DNA from: Diphasiastrum complanatum
Lineage: Eukaryota > Streptophyta > Lycopodiopsida > Lycopodiales > Lycopodiaceae
Length of the DNA stretch: 64,000 nucleotides
Assembly (NCBI GenBank): GCA_029204225.1
Contig: CM055107.1
Span: 27,312,572 to 27,376,571 of the forward strand
Reading direction: 5' to 3'
Shown: piece by piece, positions 54,196 through 64,000 of the stretch
Position numbering within the stretch: position 1 is the stretch's first letter
Layout: every line of letters begins with the position of its first letter
Position numbers and translations under genes: made by a program
The notes under the pieces: generated by a model
Told to the model about the DNA's origin: nothing
Seen by the model: only the letters and a program-made list of their open reading frames with translations
Databases searched by the model: none

Positions 54196-54504
54196 AGAGT
54201 GAGATCTGTATTGCTCATTCCAAGCTGAGCCCAGTCGGGGAGAGTCTTATAATGGCAATTAAAGCTTTATCATTTTATTTAGGAGGACATAAATTTGTTA
54301 AGACAAATAAGATCATTTTTGTCCAAAGATCTTATGTTTTGAACATTTTAGGCTTTACTGATGGGAATGTTCCTTTAAGGAACTCTCATTATTCTGTAGT
54401 TTCATATTTCATTGGTTCCTCCATGTTGTGTATTTTTATGAAATGCTGCTCGTGCTTGCCAGTGTGACTTCTCCATCTCTTGTGATGACCATACACTCAA
54501 GCTT
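54196..54504. other. Convergent 3' ends, no gene
   Basis: About 310 bp between the plus-strand gene and the minus-strand gene. Short plus frames here (to 54,467) show no family similarity. Confidence 0.4.
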
Positions 54505-56921
54505 CTATATGTATTTGCAAAAAATGATGTATGATCTCTTAGTATGTGCTGCATATGTCAAAATCATAATGTTAGTCTTATGTTTAGATCTAAATATATA
54601 TGAAAATTTGAAAGCATTTTGAAATTTTATATTAACCATGTAATGAGTGATGTGATCTTCTCCCCATGCTTTTGATATTGCATTAACAAACTCGACACAA
54701 GTCCTTTGGACAGCTTTCTTATCAATATCAGAGTATTTTTTTTTTCTTAAAATAGCAATCATACTATCAAGCTTTTTCCATACATCAACTTTTAGTAATA
54801 TGGTTTTGCCGTCTTTCTCGAAGTCTTGAGTGGCAGCAATAACATCTGTCCAGACTGAGTGTTGAATATTAGAAGCCTTACCAGTATGATTTGATAGAAA
54901 ACGACGTGCTTTTGCTCCTCCTATGCTTGGCTTAGTTGGCATGTTCCCATTCTTTCCTGATTTCATCTTTTTGAATTTTGACATGTCCTTTATGGAGTCC
55001 TGCTTTTGATAAAACATCTTGTAATCGACAGATAGCTTCCTTTGCTAATGATGCTGGCTTAGTATTCCAAGCAAAAACTATATGAAGATAAATGATTTTT
55101 TCTATTAATCTAACTTCTGCATGAAGAGTGCAAACATGCACATTTTTTAAGGGGATAGGCAGCACAGGCTTCCAGTTTGAATCTGCATATTCTCTAGTAA
55201 TTCCTGTACTCCTAGTTACATCTTTTGCCATTTTCATGCAGTACAAACAAGGGTGTTTTGATGTAGCACCATGAGAGACATTATACATACATTTTAATGT
55301 TTTCAAATCACCTGCTAAGTGCCATTCAACATTGAAGTCTCCAACTCCTAGAACATTGAGAAATTCTCCATCCATATGGTCCTTGATGATCCTAGGATAA
55401 GATGTCCTTGAGAATATCCATGATAATATATCATGATCATCTTTCAGCACCTGTCCAAAGAATTAATCATACTTAGTTTACAATGTATTTATACTATTCA
55501 ATGAATGTAATGTAATAATGAGGCTAGTTACATGAAACGCTACCAACCACCATATATCATTTTCTGACTGGACACTGAATTTGAAATTTTCTTGGTTCTC
55601 TATTTGGGATAGAGCATCATTCATGAGAGTTATACTAACCCTTTCCATCTTCTGCCCTTTCACAATTTCTAACTCATTTAACTTAAGTACTATGATTATT
55701 TTGCCATTCACCTTTTCATAGGCTATATCATAGAATGTGACGATGTATCTCAACAAATAATTTAGATCAACAAATAAATTGTTTGATGAATTATAGAATA
55801 TCGATCTTCCATCAGTTTCATACACCTCCTCAATATGAAATGGAGTTCCAGTGATCGTACTTATACCTATGTTTAATGTATCCCTCTCTTTCTTCAAGTG
55901 GTATGTCCTAGGGATTAGGACTTTTCTAATTTGAACTTGCTTAAAAGCTTCTCTAATTAGTTTAAATATTGTTGCATATGCTTCCCTACTAAAACCTGCA
56001 AAATCACAAGCACCCTGAACTATAGTCTTATCTAAAATATTTTGAATGTCCACCATCAAAGACTCTGCTATTTTACACTTTACATTTGAAATCCTATTGT
56101 TCATCATGATACGCTCAGTGGATTTGCAAGTCAATATTGTGCCCCATGACATTCCTAGTGAAGCATTGTCTTTAATATTCCGAGGAGCTACTAATGCAGA
56201 TCTGCAAAAAAAATAGATAGTTAACAGAATATCACCATAGCTGAAATTAAATCCAAATGTCATTGAAAAACTTAAAGAATTCAGAATATGCTTACTTGAA
56301 TGCACAGATCCTTTTATTTCAATAACCTCATTTTGAAAGCGTTTGAATATCCTTGCAAGTTTGTCGCTTTCGCTTCTTACTTTCAGCCTTCTTCTTTACC
56401 AAATCCACATCCTTCAGTAATTGTAAGTTTTCAATACGAATAGACTGTAAGACTGATTGCATTCGGTCTAGTTCTGATTTGATATTGATTGCTATCTTCT
56501 ATAATGATTCATTATTTTTTTAAAGTTGTTCATTTTTTTCTAAAGTCTTTTGGAGATGACAATCTCTATTCTGACAATAAGAGGATATCCGAATTAACTC
56601 ACCTTCTAAAAAGTGAACTTTATTCATATAAAGTTGTTTTCCATGGTTTTGCAATCTTTCACAATATCCTAGTAATCCACTATGCCCATTGCATATCCAT
56701 GTAACTAAATGAGTTATTGAAGAGAATGTGGGATGTGTCAAACTGCTTGGATCTTGTGGATATAATGTTCTATCTGTCCACAAATCCACATTTTTCTTTC
56801 CTTCTACCCTGTGACAAGAACGATCTTCAGCAGATATTTGAACTCCTTTGCCTCCTCTTCTCTGCAAAGGTGCCAAATCAACAGAGATATCCACATGTAG
56901 ATGATATAATGTCATCATCAA
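54505..56921 (-). pseudogene. Intron-containing transposase-like gene, damaged
   Basis: Three exons on the minus strand. Exon 1 (56,921-56,296) ends in a coiled coil (SELDRMQSVLQSIRIENLQL) with stops. Intron: GTAAGC donor, acceptor TTTTTTTTGCAG at 56,202. Exon 2 (56,201-55,532): NVKCKIAESLMVDIQNIL, FSREAYATIFKLIREAFKQV, VLIPRTYHLKKERDTLN. Intron: GTAACT donor, acceptor CTTTGGACAG; reading stays in phase (FH then VLKDDHD). Exon 3 (55,450-54,505): VEWHLAGDLKTLKCMYNVSH, CLYCMKMAKD, then a frame change near 55,000 and KPSIGGAKARRFLSNHTG. GDLK...C..C followed by a histidine-rich block recalls a group of DDE-type transposase-like proteins that are multicopy in eukaryotes; identification is from memory and tentative. 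Not an LTR-element protein, since introns are present. Confidence 0.5.
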
Positions 56922-58333
56922 AAAAATATTAGAGTAATCAGTTGCATCAAAGTACTATGACCAGATTCTATGAAGCAAAACAAAATACTCATCTTTGATT
57001 ATATTATATACTATGTACGATCAATCCAATCTCCATGCTTGTATGCTTGATTCAAATTTGGAAATGCCGCTCATTTTTTCATTCCAATAGGTAGTTGGCG
57101 CTCATATTTCCATTCTTGTGGAAGGAATGCATATGTAAACATTTTGCAATTTTTCCTGATTCGAATTTGGAGATGGCGGTCATATTCTAGATCCAGTGAA
57201 AATATTGCCCTTTTAGTAACCAATGGAGGGAATATTTTTGAATTTAGTCACGTTATACTGCGAACTGTTAACAGTTCTTAACTGTGACTATAGACACTGT
57301 GGTTAGATCATTGGGAGTTGGGGAGGCCTTGGGAGTGGTGTGGGCAAGCAAATAAACAATATTGTTTTATTTATTTTGATATTTTTGTATATCCTACATG
57401 GCATTCCTTAAAGGGTCTTTTTGATATTGAGAACTCCTCTAATGCTTAGGCCATCTTAAGTTTGTCTTAAGTTTAGTTGGACCCAATATTGGTCATGTAC
57501 TGACTCATGGGTCCTTAGCCTAATTACTTAGTATAAATCACTTGTTCATACATCTCATTATCAATGATCAAGATCTGAAATGTTATTGTGAATTGTGACA
57601 GGTCTAAGTGTTATTACACGACGCTTCCTGCGCTCTTATCAAGTATATCATTCACAATCAGAAAGTATTGTTGTTAGCTCTCTATCAAGCTTTCAAGCTT
57701 GAACTCTCTTGAGCATTCTAGTTCAGTCTTTTAGAAATTTCTTTTAGAGTTGCTATTGCACTACTGCTTATCAACAGAGTTGCTTAATTTTAGACTAATT
57801 CTCAATTAATCAGAGACAACTTAGAATTGACGGTTTCTATTCGCTATTGTCTTGCGCTCATTAGCATCTGATTTTGTTTTTCTAAATCAATACTATCCTT
57901 TTTACTGCGTTCAATTTATATCAGAATGCATGCATCTCTGTATTGCTTTTGTAATTGATAGAAATTGTCTGAGAATTCAATACTTTATGTTTGGCTACGT
58001 AATCACTTAGTATCTAGCAAAAGTTAGTTGCTAAAGATTGGACGTGATTTCTATCACTACTGTTTTGTTGAATTTGATAGGCGTAGTCATGCATTGGAAG
58101 TAGGAAAAGTTTTTGTTTCCACCATTACTTTATCTCACCTATTTTTGACAATATTAAACTATTGAATAGGACCACTCTAAGAAGACCCTCTCAAATAGAA
58201 CTCACAAGAAAATTGGAATTGTTGAATAGTGGATAAACTCCCACCTCTATCTTCTTAGGACCATAGTCTCTCAATCATACAATCACTCATAATGATGAAG
58301 CCATATGTCTCATCTCTACTCACCCTCTCATGG
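56922..58333. other. No gene; possible solo LTR piece around 57,250-57,640
   Basis: 57,251 starts TGTTAACAGTTC; AGTATAAATCAC (TATA) is at about 57,530, followed by CACGACGCTTCCTGCGC near 57,617. This is LTR-like in layout, but no primer site or second copy was found. The rest is AT-rich without coding signal. Confidence 0.35.
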
Positions 58334-58695
58334 GATCACTAATGCACTCTTCATGGATCTAACTCTAAATGAAATGACCTCAATGGCAAGTATACAAAAG
58401 CATGAAGTTAATAAGAAATCAATCTTCAATAACGCAATCCTCGTAATAAAGTTCAATCCATAGGAAGACACACTAGAGATGAATCCAGAGATGTAGAATG
58501 AAGATCCCTCAACTCATTTCTCTCTTGAAGGTATGGAATCAAATTTCATAATGAATTCCTCTCTCTGTCTCTCTTAAAAACTAAGCTCCCTTAAAAACTA
58601 AGCTCCCTTAAAAACTAATAGGCTCACAATAAGGAAAATCTCCAAGCTTTTATAGGAGATGGGGAGGGCTTTGCCACCTTGGAATGAAGCCAAGG
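58334..58695 (-). repeat. Dispersed repeat, copy B (LTR-like)
   Basis: 362 bp matching 47,162-47,504. Differences include several substitutions and one extra 18-bp unit (ACTAAGCTCCCTTAAAAA doubled near 58,580-58,620). The shared minus-strand TATAAAAG suggests both are LTR fragments. Confidence 0.75.
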
Positions 58696-58870
58696 CGAAT
58701 TCAACCATCTAAAAATATGTGACAAAATATCATTCAAGTTGTTCCAAAGGTTTGTATTGAAAAATGGACACATCATTGTCATCACTAATATACATCAATC
58801 TTTTATGAAACTGAAAAAGATTTCGAGTCACATGCATCAAAGATGTATATGATTATTATCCTAAAATAAC

Positions 58871-59465
58871 CTGTGCAGTTGTAGCCACATCTGCCAAAAC
58901 ATTCATGTTTATTGATTCATCTTCCAACAGCTTCAAAAAGGAAGTGCATGGAAATTGTCCTTCTGCTTCCACTTCCTGTACATACTCCTATATTTATATT
59001 GTTAACGAACTTATAAAAATTTAAGGAAAAAAAAATGATAAAAAAATAACTAAAAATTGATACAATTTCATCTCCGACTTTCAATCGTGGATCATGACCT
59101 TTTTGCAAACTATTATTATCCACCTACACAAATGACCATGAAATCAATTAGGTAAGTCAAAATGAAAAATAAATAAAACAAGACAAAATTCCAAGCTACC
59201 AAAGCATGGATGTATTGTGCTAAAACATTTTATTACATGATCATCTATGAACTCCAAACATGAAAAATTATTGATGTGTCTTAGTTATTCACTTATGCAT
59301 GTTTTAATTGATGTAAGTGAAAAAATAAAACTAACCATCATAACAGAAAATAAAAATGCAAACCATGAATATAGACTTGTGAAGATATAACAATATACTT
59401 TAGAAACTCACCATCACATCCATATGTGGTATGTCAACTTGTGTTGCACACATGTGTGCAACATC
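58871..59465 (-). pseudogene. Three phase-0 exons of an unknown gene
   Basis: Minus strand. Exon A 59,412-59,465 (DVAHMCATQVDIPHMDVM), exon B 59,064-59,123 (VDNNSLQKGHDPRLKVGDEI), exon C 58,871-58,987 (EYVQEVEAEGQFPCTSFLKL, then MNVLADVATTAQ). Lengths 54, 60 and 117 are all multiples of three. Acceptors TTGCATTGCAG, ATTTGTGTAG and AATATAAATATAG; donors GTGAGT, GTATCA and GTTATT. Consistent splice signals and open phase-0 exons support a real gene or recent remnant. No family recognised. It may be the upstream part of the minus-strand gene at 54,505-56,921. Confidence 0.42.
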
Positions 59466-60211
59466 CTGCAATGCAATTTCCATCCCAAAAAATGCCTATG
59501 AGATTATGACGTTGATGAAGTTGAGTCGATCCTGCTATGCTTCAAGTCATTGTATGTGCAAACTGTTCAACTTATGCGAGTAAGACTACTATCAATATAG
59601 AGACATAATATAGTGCTTAGGACCTGACTTTAGGTGTGTAGGAGTGAAGATTAACTGCAACAACAAGTACTTCCCACCAATGAAGAGGAAGCACAAATAA
59701 TAGGATAGGAGATTGTGCTCTATCAACCTCCTAATACTGAAACAACAGAAGAGCAAGCAATTTTACAAGATGTTTTTCTTGCTATAGAAAGAAATATAGA
59801 ATATAAATTTTACTTTTATTACATTTCAAGTGTACATAAACATGTACATCCTATCATCAAAAGATAGATACAATATTACTTGTATTTTCATTTATATGAA
59901 TATGGACTGTTACAATCAAGTTGTGTCTATGTGATAGCATTGTATTGCAATGTATACTTGTTTTATATTCGATAATGATGATGGAATATTATTTTTCTAA
60001 TACTAAATTTCAAAGTCCCTTCGATATCTGAATAGTTTTGCCAATATTTCTACATTTGATCTCAAGCTCCTGTCTGTTACGTACCTACAAAAAATTGAAA
60101 CAAATTGTGTTGCATCTAGAAATACATCTTTTAAAGTAATGATCCAAGAATAGCTATACGCTTGATTGTTGATATAAGTTATTAAAGAAGAATAAAAATG
60201 TTTATAGCTAC
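59466..60211. other. No gene recognised
   Basis: AT-rich spacer. A short plus frame near 59,730-59,820 (PPNTETTEEQAILQDVFLAI) could be an exon remnant but is too short to call. Confidence 0.4.
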
Positions 60212-60454
60212 TTAAGGTAGCCCAGTAGTTCTAGAAGAGAAACGAAGAGCGACAACATCATCCAGATCGATGTCTACATTCGGACATGGTTTCTCATATG
60301 CTTCTGTCAAGATTGAAAAGTGCTCCAAATTCTCGAAGTGTCCATTTGTTAATACAATCTGCTTGACTAACTCAGCAGACGTGTAGAAAGGATTGGCCGT
60401 TGTGACAATCTCCCCCAGGATTGATGTCCCCAGCCCCAGGATTGTTGAGAGCAT
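60212..60454 (-). pseudogene. 4-coumarate:CoA ligase-like fragment
   Basis: 80 codons on the minus strand. ATTANPFYT-like box (IVTTANPFYTSAELVKQI) and the AMP-binding signature (DLDDVVALRFSSRTTGLP, normally SSGTTGLPKG) match the adenylate-forming 4CL family of phenylpropanoid metabolism, which activates hydroxycinnamic acids to CoA thioesters. Between the boxes about 20-25 residues are missing compared with the family, Gly is replaced by Arg in the signature, and a stop follows at once. Both ends of the enzyme (usual length about 540 residues) are absent. A captured or decayed fragment, not a working gene. Confidence 0.72.
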
Positions 60455-61837
60455 TAACTAGATTACACACTCACCTCTTGCAAAATTACCGAGCTTAAAG
60501 CATTAACAGGATTACAGAATTTTTAGAGTAGTTTCTTTATTGTAAGTATATTTTTGGCCCTGTCTTAGGCAGGAGCTTATTGTATTCAGGTTTGCTTTTA
60601 AGCTACTTGTGATCTTTTCTTTTTCTATTTCTTTCTTTTAATTTTTTAAATTTTTTTTTTTTTGAAGTTCATGATTATCCTGGTCTTGGCACATGTTTAT
60701 TTTTTAGTTTTTGAAAAACATTGTGTTTTTCATTTTGGAGCTCTTCACGTAAGAATCCCAAAACTTCAAAGGTGTCAATTTGAAGTTTCTTTATATTAGT
60801 GTTTCGCGTTGCCACTGCCACGTAGACGCTTATGCTTTTGAATGTGCATTGCAAGCTTTTGCATGTGAATATGGCTTGTGCACTCTTCATGCAAAAGTAT
60901 GATTGTTTCTGATTTACTCGTTAGTGGTTACTGGATGGCGCGGTGTAATGGCGCAAGTGTACTGTCGCGCCGTTAAGCCTCGTTGAGATGCTAGCTCGTA
61001 TTATTAGCTCTACGTTTTGATCTTTTTCTGTTGTTCTATGATTGTTGGTAAATCCTTCATCGCTGTTGATGTTTATTCTGCCCTTCTCTAGCATCCTGTG
61101 TATCCTGTGTATTCGTGGGCTCCCACTAAGTTGTTCTGTAGACTCGTTATCAGAATTTTGTTCCAAACAAGCTTCAATCTATTTGATTGTTGTGGCTGTT
61201 TGCATTGTTTTTCATTAGGAATGGGTTAAAGAACATCAAGACAGTGAAAATTTGTCTTTTTAGTATTGGGTTCACTGGAGTTGCAAACGTACTCATGCTC
61301 GGAAAGTATTGTAGCAGGCAGGCAAGATCTTAACATTCTATGTTCCGATTAAAGAGGACGAAAGAATGCAGGGCAATTAATGTTAAACTATTTTTTTCAA
61401 TTGCATTCCACTTTGGCTTGTCGTGCTAACATTTCACATGAATCTGCTATTTCATCTGATTGTAGTTACTAAAAAACATGCAATATGTAAGGGTCGCTCG
61501 ACATCTAATGCCTTGGAATCTGCAATATCAAATTCCAAATCTATAGTGTACTATCTGATCGACTTGCTCAACCTCTGCCAAAGCAAAGCATCGAGTCTCT
61601 ACCCAGGCCGACGTGCACTCTTAAGAACATTTGAGCCTCTTGAGTCTCTAGTCTCTAGTCGATTCCCCTACTAAGAAGAAAAAAATAACCATTTGGATTT
61701 GCATTTCTAGTATGAACAAAAATCTGGAAAATTGAAACTCCTTGAGTTATAAATCATGAATCTTTTCCTACTTCATGCATACAAATGGCATCCATATTAT
61801 CATGTTTTAGAATATAGCATTAGAGTCTCTTCAACCA
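60455..61837. other. No gene recognised
   Basis: Low-complexity T-rich tracts (for example 60,600-60,665) and AT-rich sequence. Minus frames at 60,675-60,890 and 60,921-61,166 and a plus frame at 61,423-61,674 have no similarity I can support. Confidence 0.45.
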
Positions 61838-62252
61838 TTTTTACGTCGATCAATTTCGAGCTAAAACGGAAATGTTATTAGCGTTCGATAGAAATATATT
61901 TTAAGTGACGAGCTTGGGCGTAAATGCCAACATATAGACTTCAAGCATGGCACTAACCTTGGTCCGTTGAACCGAACACTTCAAAGACGACACCCACCAA
62001 GTCTCCGTATACTCTTTAAGGAGCACAGTTGAAACTTTTTTTTGAAATTTTCAGTAATTTTCCTTTTTACGTCGCCCAATTCTGAGCTAAAACGGAAATG
62101 TTATCAACGTTTGAATGAAATACATTTTAAGTGACTGCATGGGCGGAAATGCCACTATATAGACTTCAAGTATGGCACTGACCTTGGTCCGTTGAACCTA
62201 ACACTTGAAAGATGACACCCACCAGGTCCCCATATACTATTTAAAGAGCACG
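61838..62252. repeat. Diverged direct duplication of ~190 bp
   Basis: 61,838-62,028 and 62,064-62,252 are direct copies offset by 226 bp. Shared blocks include GAGCTAAAACGGAAATGTTAT, AGACTTCAAG.ATGGCACT, CCTTGGTCCGTTGAACC and ACACCCACCA. Divergence of perhaps 15-20 percent indicates an old event. Not coding. Confidence 0.85.
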
Positions 62253-62436
62253 GACAAGGCATAACGCACCTTTGCCATTTCATTTGCTCTTGTTGCACTT
62301 TTTGGCTCTTTTTTTAGCTATCTGATTGTTCTATTAGCGAAAGCATAAGCTGAATCTCAAGATTGCTAATCTCAGGACACTTTGACGGACGACATAAGCA
62401 AATTATAATTCAAATTTCATTGTGTAGTAGGCACTA

Positions 62437-62750
62437 ACCCATGCTAAGCATAGGTCTGTTTGGGTCTCTGGCTCAACAATGTCTTCTCCCAACTTATGTT
62501 GAGCATAAGTCGAGAGCTAAGCATAGGTCCAAGCATTGGTCCGCTCTCGACCTATGCTAAGCATAAGTCAAGAGCGGACCCATGCCAGCATCGGTCCTTA
62601 GCATCAGTCTGCTCTTGATCTATGCTTAGCATAAGTTGAGAGCGGACTTATACTAAGCATGGGTCCACTCTTGACTTATGCTCAACATAAGTCCTATGCT
62701 CACCATAAGTTGGCTCTCGACTTATGTTGAGCATAAGTTTGCTCTCGACA
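62437..62750. repeat. Array of about eight ~20-bp palindromes
   Basis: Palindromes of the form ACYTATGYTNAGCATAAGTC occur at 62,437, 62,492, 62,549, 62,617, 62,646, 62,674, about 62,694 and 62,720. Two are extended by GCTCTCGA/GAGAGC arms into near-perfect 33-bp palindromes (62,543-62,575 and 62,611-62,643). Spacers are 8-40 bp and reuse GGTCCGCTC words. No known family matched. Confidence 0.85.
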
Positions 62751-62841
62751 ACCGACCTTTGTGACTTTTGTCATATTTTCTAGGTTTTTTTTTTCAGACT
62801 TTCAAATGGCTTAGCTCAAAGTTCGTCCACCTACAAACCCT

Positions 62842-63156
62842 TTGAATCTTCAAAAAATAGACATGACTAAGCACATGTTTTACTTTATCAAGGGTTGTGA
62901 GGGCCAAAAACTCACTGACCTTTTCCTCTGGACTGCTGATACTTCTGACAAAGGGCCGTCTACCTTCAAAGCACAAGGACACATGCTTTGGAAGGTAGCG
63001 GTTGCAGACGAGGATGGCTTTACTAGCAATGTTATAAGAGCAATTGACAAGAAGGTTTTCTTATACATTTTGGAGAGTGGATTTATGAAAATCCGTCTGT
63101 GTGAGCATGTTATATTGCAAAATTTCTTCGATGATGCCTTCACTACAACATTCTAG
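62842..63156 (+). CDS. Hypothetical small ORF (possible exon)
   Basis: 104 codons from a TTG (first ATG at 62,863) to TAG 63,154. Contains LTDLFLWTADTSDKGPSTFK, WKVAVADEDGFTSNVIRAID and ILESGFMKIRLCEHVILQNF. Composition is protein-like with no repeats, and the antisense frame is shorter. It starts 90 bp after the palindrome array. No family recognised; could be chance or an exon of an unknown gene. Confidence 0.3.
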   Translation: MNLQKIDMTKHMFYFIKGCEGQKLTDLFLWTADTSDKGPSTFKAQGHMLWKVAVADEDGFTSNVIRAIDKKVFLYILESGFMKIRLCEHVILQNFFDDAFTTTF

Positions 63157-64000
63157 AGGATTTCTGACTCTATTACCGAGGCTTTTATGAAGATTTTTTT
63201 TTTTGAAAACAAATCACAAACGTCGGTATACACCATGAAGTATACCTTGGAAGGAGATCCTTGATAATTACCTCGGTAATCGAGGCTTCTTCATTTCGTT
63301 TTTGCTTTGTTTGGAGCACGTGTATACCTCTGTATTTAACTCCCAAAAAACAATTAGTGGCATGTCTTTTTCGAGGGATATACCAAGGGATATTCCTTTC
63401 CAAATGGCACCCTATTCCGAGGATTATTCCGAGGGATGCAAAATCTTGAAGACACATCCTTGGTTAGAACCACAATTTTTTTTTTCTAATGCGAATGACA
63501 ATATTAATTTTGCATAGAGATGCAATGATTGAAGTGAGATATGTATGCTAACTAGGGCATCAAGTTCTCTAATAATCCATGGCATAATATTCATGGAAAA
63601 GTAGTTATTACCTTGGTTGGAAGTGTAGGACACTCACCCCTTATTGCTTGAGGAGTTGTTAATTCTTGAGTCCTTGGTGTTTGCTTTGAGGGTGCTGCTG
63701 GTATCATTATCAGAAAAAAGAAAAAGGGATAGTTACTATTACTTCCTAATATTATTAGAAATTTAGATTTTGTAAATTAGATTTGCAATCCGTAAAAAAC
63801 AAATACATCATCGCTTACTTACAGAAGTAGTATTTCAACGAGTGAGTTCCTTGATATATCATGGAAACCTTTTTTGTACGCATTGCATTCAACACATTGG
63901 AATAAATAAGAAATATGTGAGATTTTTCTATTTTCCAATTACTTGTTAGATAAGAAAAAATCTAACAAAATTAGGCTCGAAAGAGAATTTGAAATATGAA
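63157..64000. other. No gene recognised
   Basis: AT-rich end of the window. ACCGAGGCTT-like words recur at 63,175 and 63,281, and CCGAGG(G)AT words near 63,370-63,435. Nothing coding identified. Confidence 0.4.

Overview
This window is nuclear DNA of a land plant, almost certainly one with a large repeat-rich genome. Evidence: plant-type Ty1/copia and Ty3/gypsy retrotransposons nested in each other, primer-binding sites for plant initiator-Met and Asp tRNAs, introns with GT-AG borders, a TTTAGGG doublet, a 4-coumarate:CoA-ligase-like fragment and a plant-like centromeric histone H3 (CENH3) segment. The species is not decidable from the sequence. No tRNA, rRNA, CRISPR or prokaryotic operon was seen.

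1-13 kb: gypsy-1, a decayed plus-strand Ty3/gypsy element (LTR, tRNA-Asp primer site, structured repeat-filled leader, gag, protease, then RT/RNase H). It is split between protease and RT by copia-1 (5.76-11.05 kb), a nearly complete Ty1/copia element whose 5' LTR is cut to about 95 bp. 13.8-19.4 kb: copia-2, a minus-strand element with two 647-bp LTRs that I could not tell apart, and one uninterrupted 1030-codon ORF made of a copia Gag followed by about 765 residues I do not recognise; it has no protease, integrase or RT. 20.8-27.1 kb: gypsy-2, plus strand, a broken but complete gag-PR-RT-RH-INT series. 30.4-39.3 kb: gypsy-3, which begins with an extra archaeal-type RNase H ahead of gag and is interrupted in its ordinary RNase H by copia-3 (34,050-38,226; 5-bp target duplication TATTT), itself deleted for RT.

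39.3-51.7 kb: fragments. A coiled-coil ORF, a minus-strand gypsy LTR with its primer site, a GT/GA microsatellite, intron-bearing exons resembling a CACTA-type plant transposon gene, an AT-rich block of AATTGC motifs in both orientations, a 117-bp near-perfect hairpin, a minus-strand copia gag/protease remnant, a second archaeal-type RNase H ORF, and a copia RNase H remnant.

51.9-64 kb: gene-like and unexplained material. A minus-strand CENH3-like ORF lacking the last part of the histone fold; a CACGTG-rich promoter-like region; two convergent intron-containing genes, probably of a DNA transposon; a set of phase-0 exons; the 4CL-like fragment; a diverged 190-bp duplication; and an array of about eight palindromes near 62.6 kb.

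The window reads as repeated rounds of nested insertion followed by deletion. copia-2 is the only element that looks recently active, and it would need enzymes supplied in trans. The most interesting points are copia-2's unexplained C-terminal region, the RNase-H-first gypsy layout seen twice, the CENH3-like segment, the palindrome array and the hairpin.
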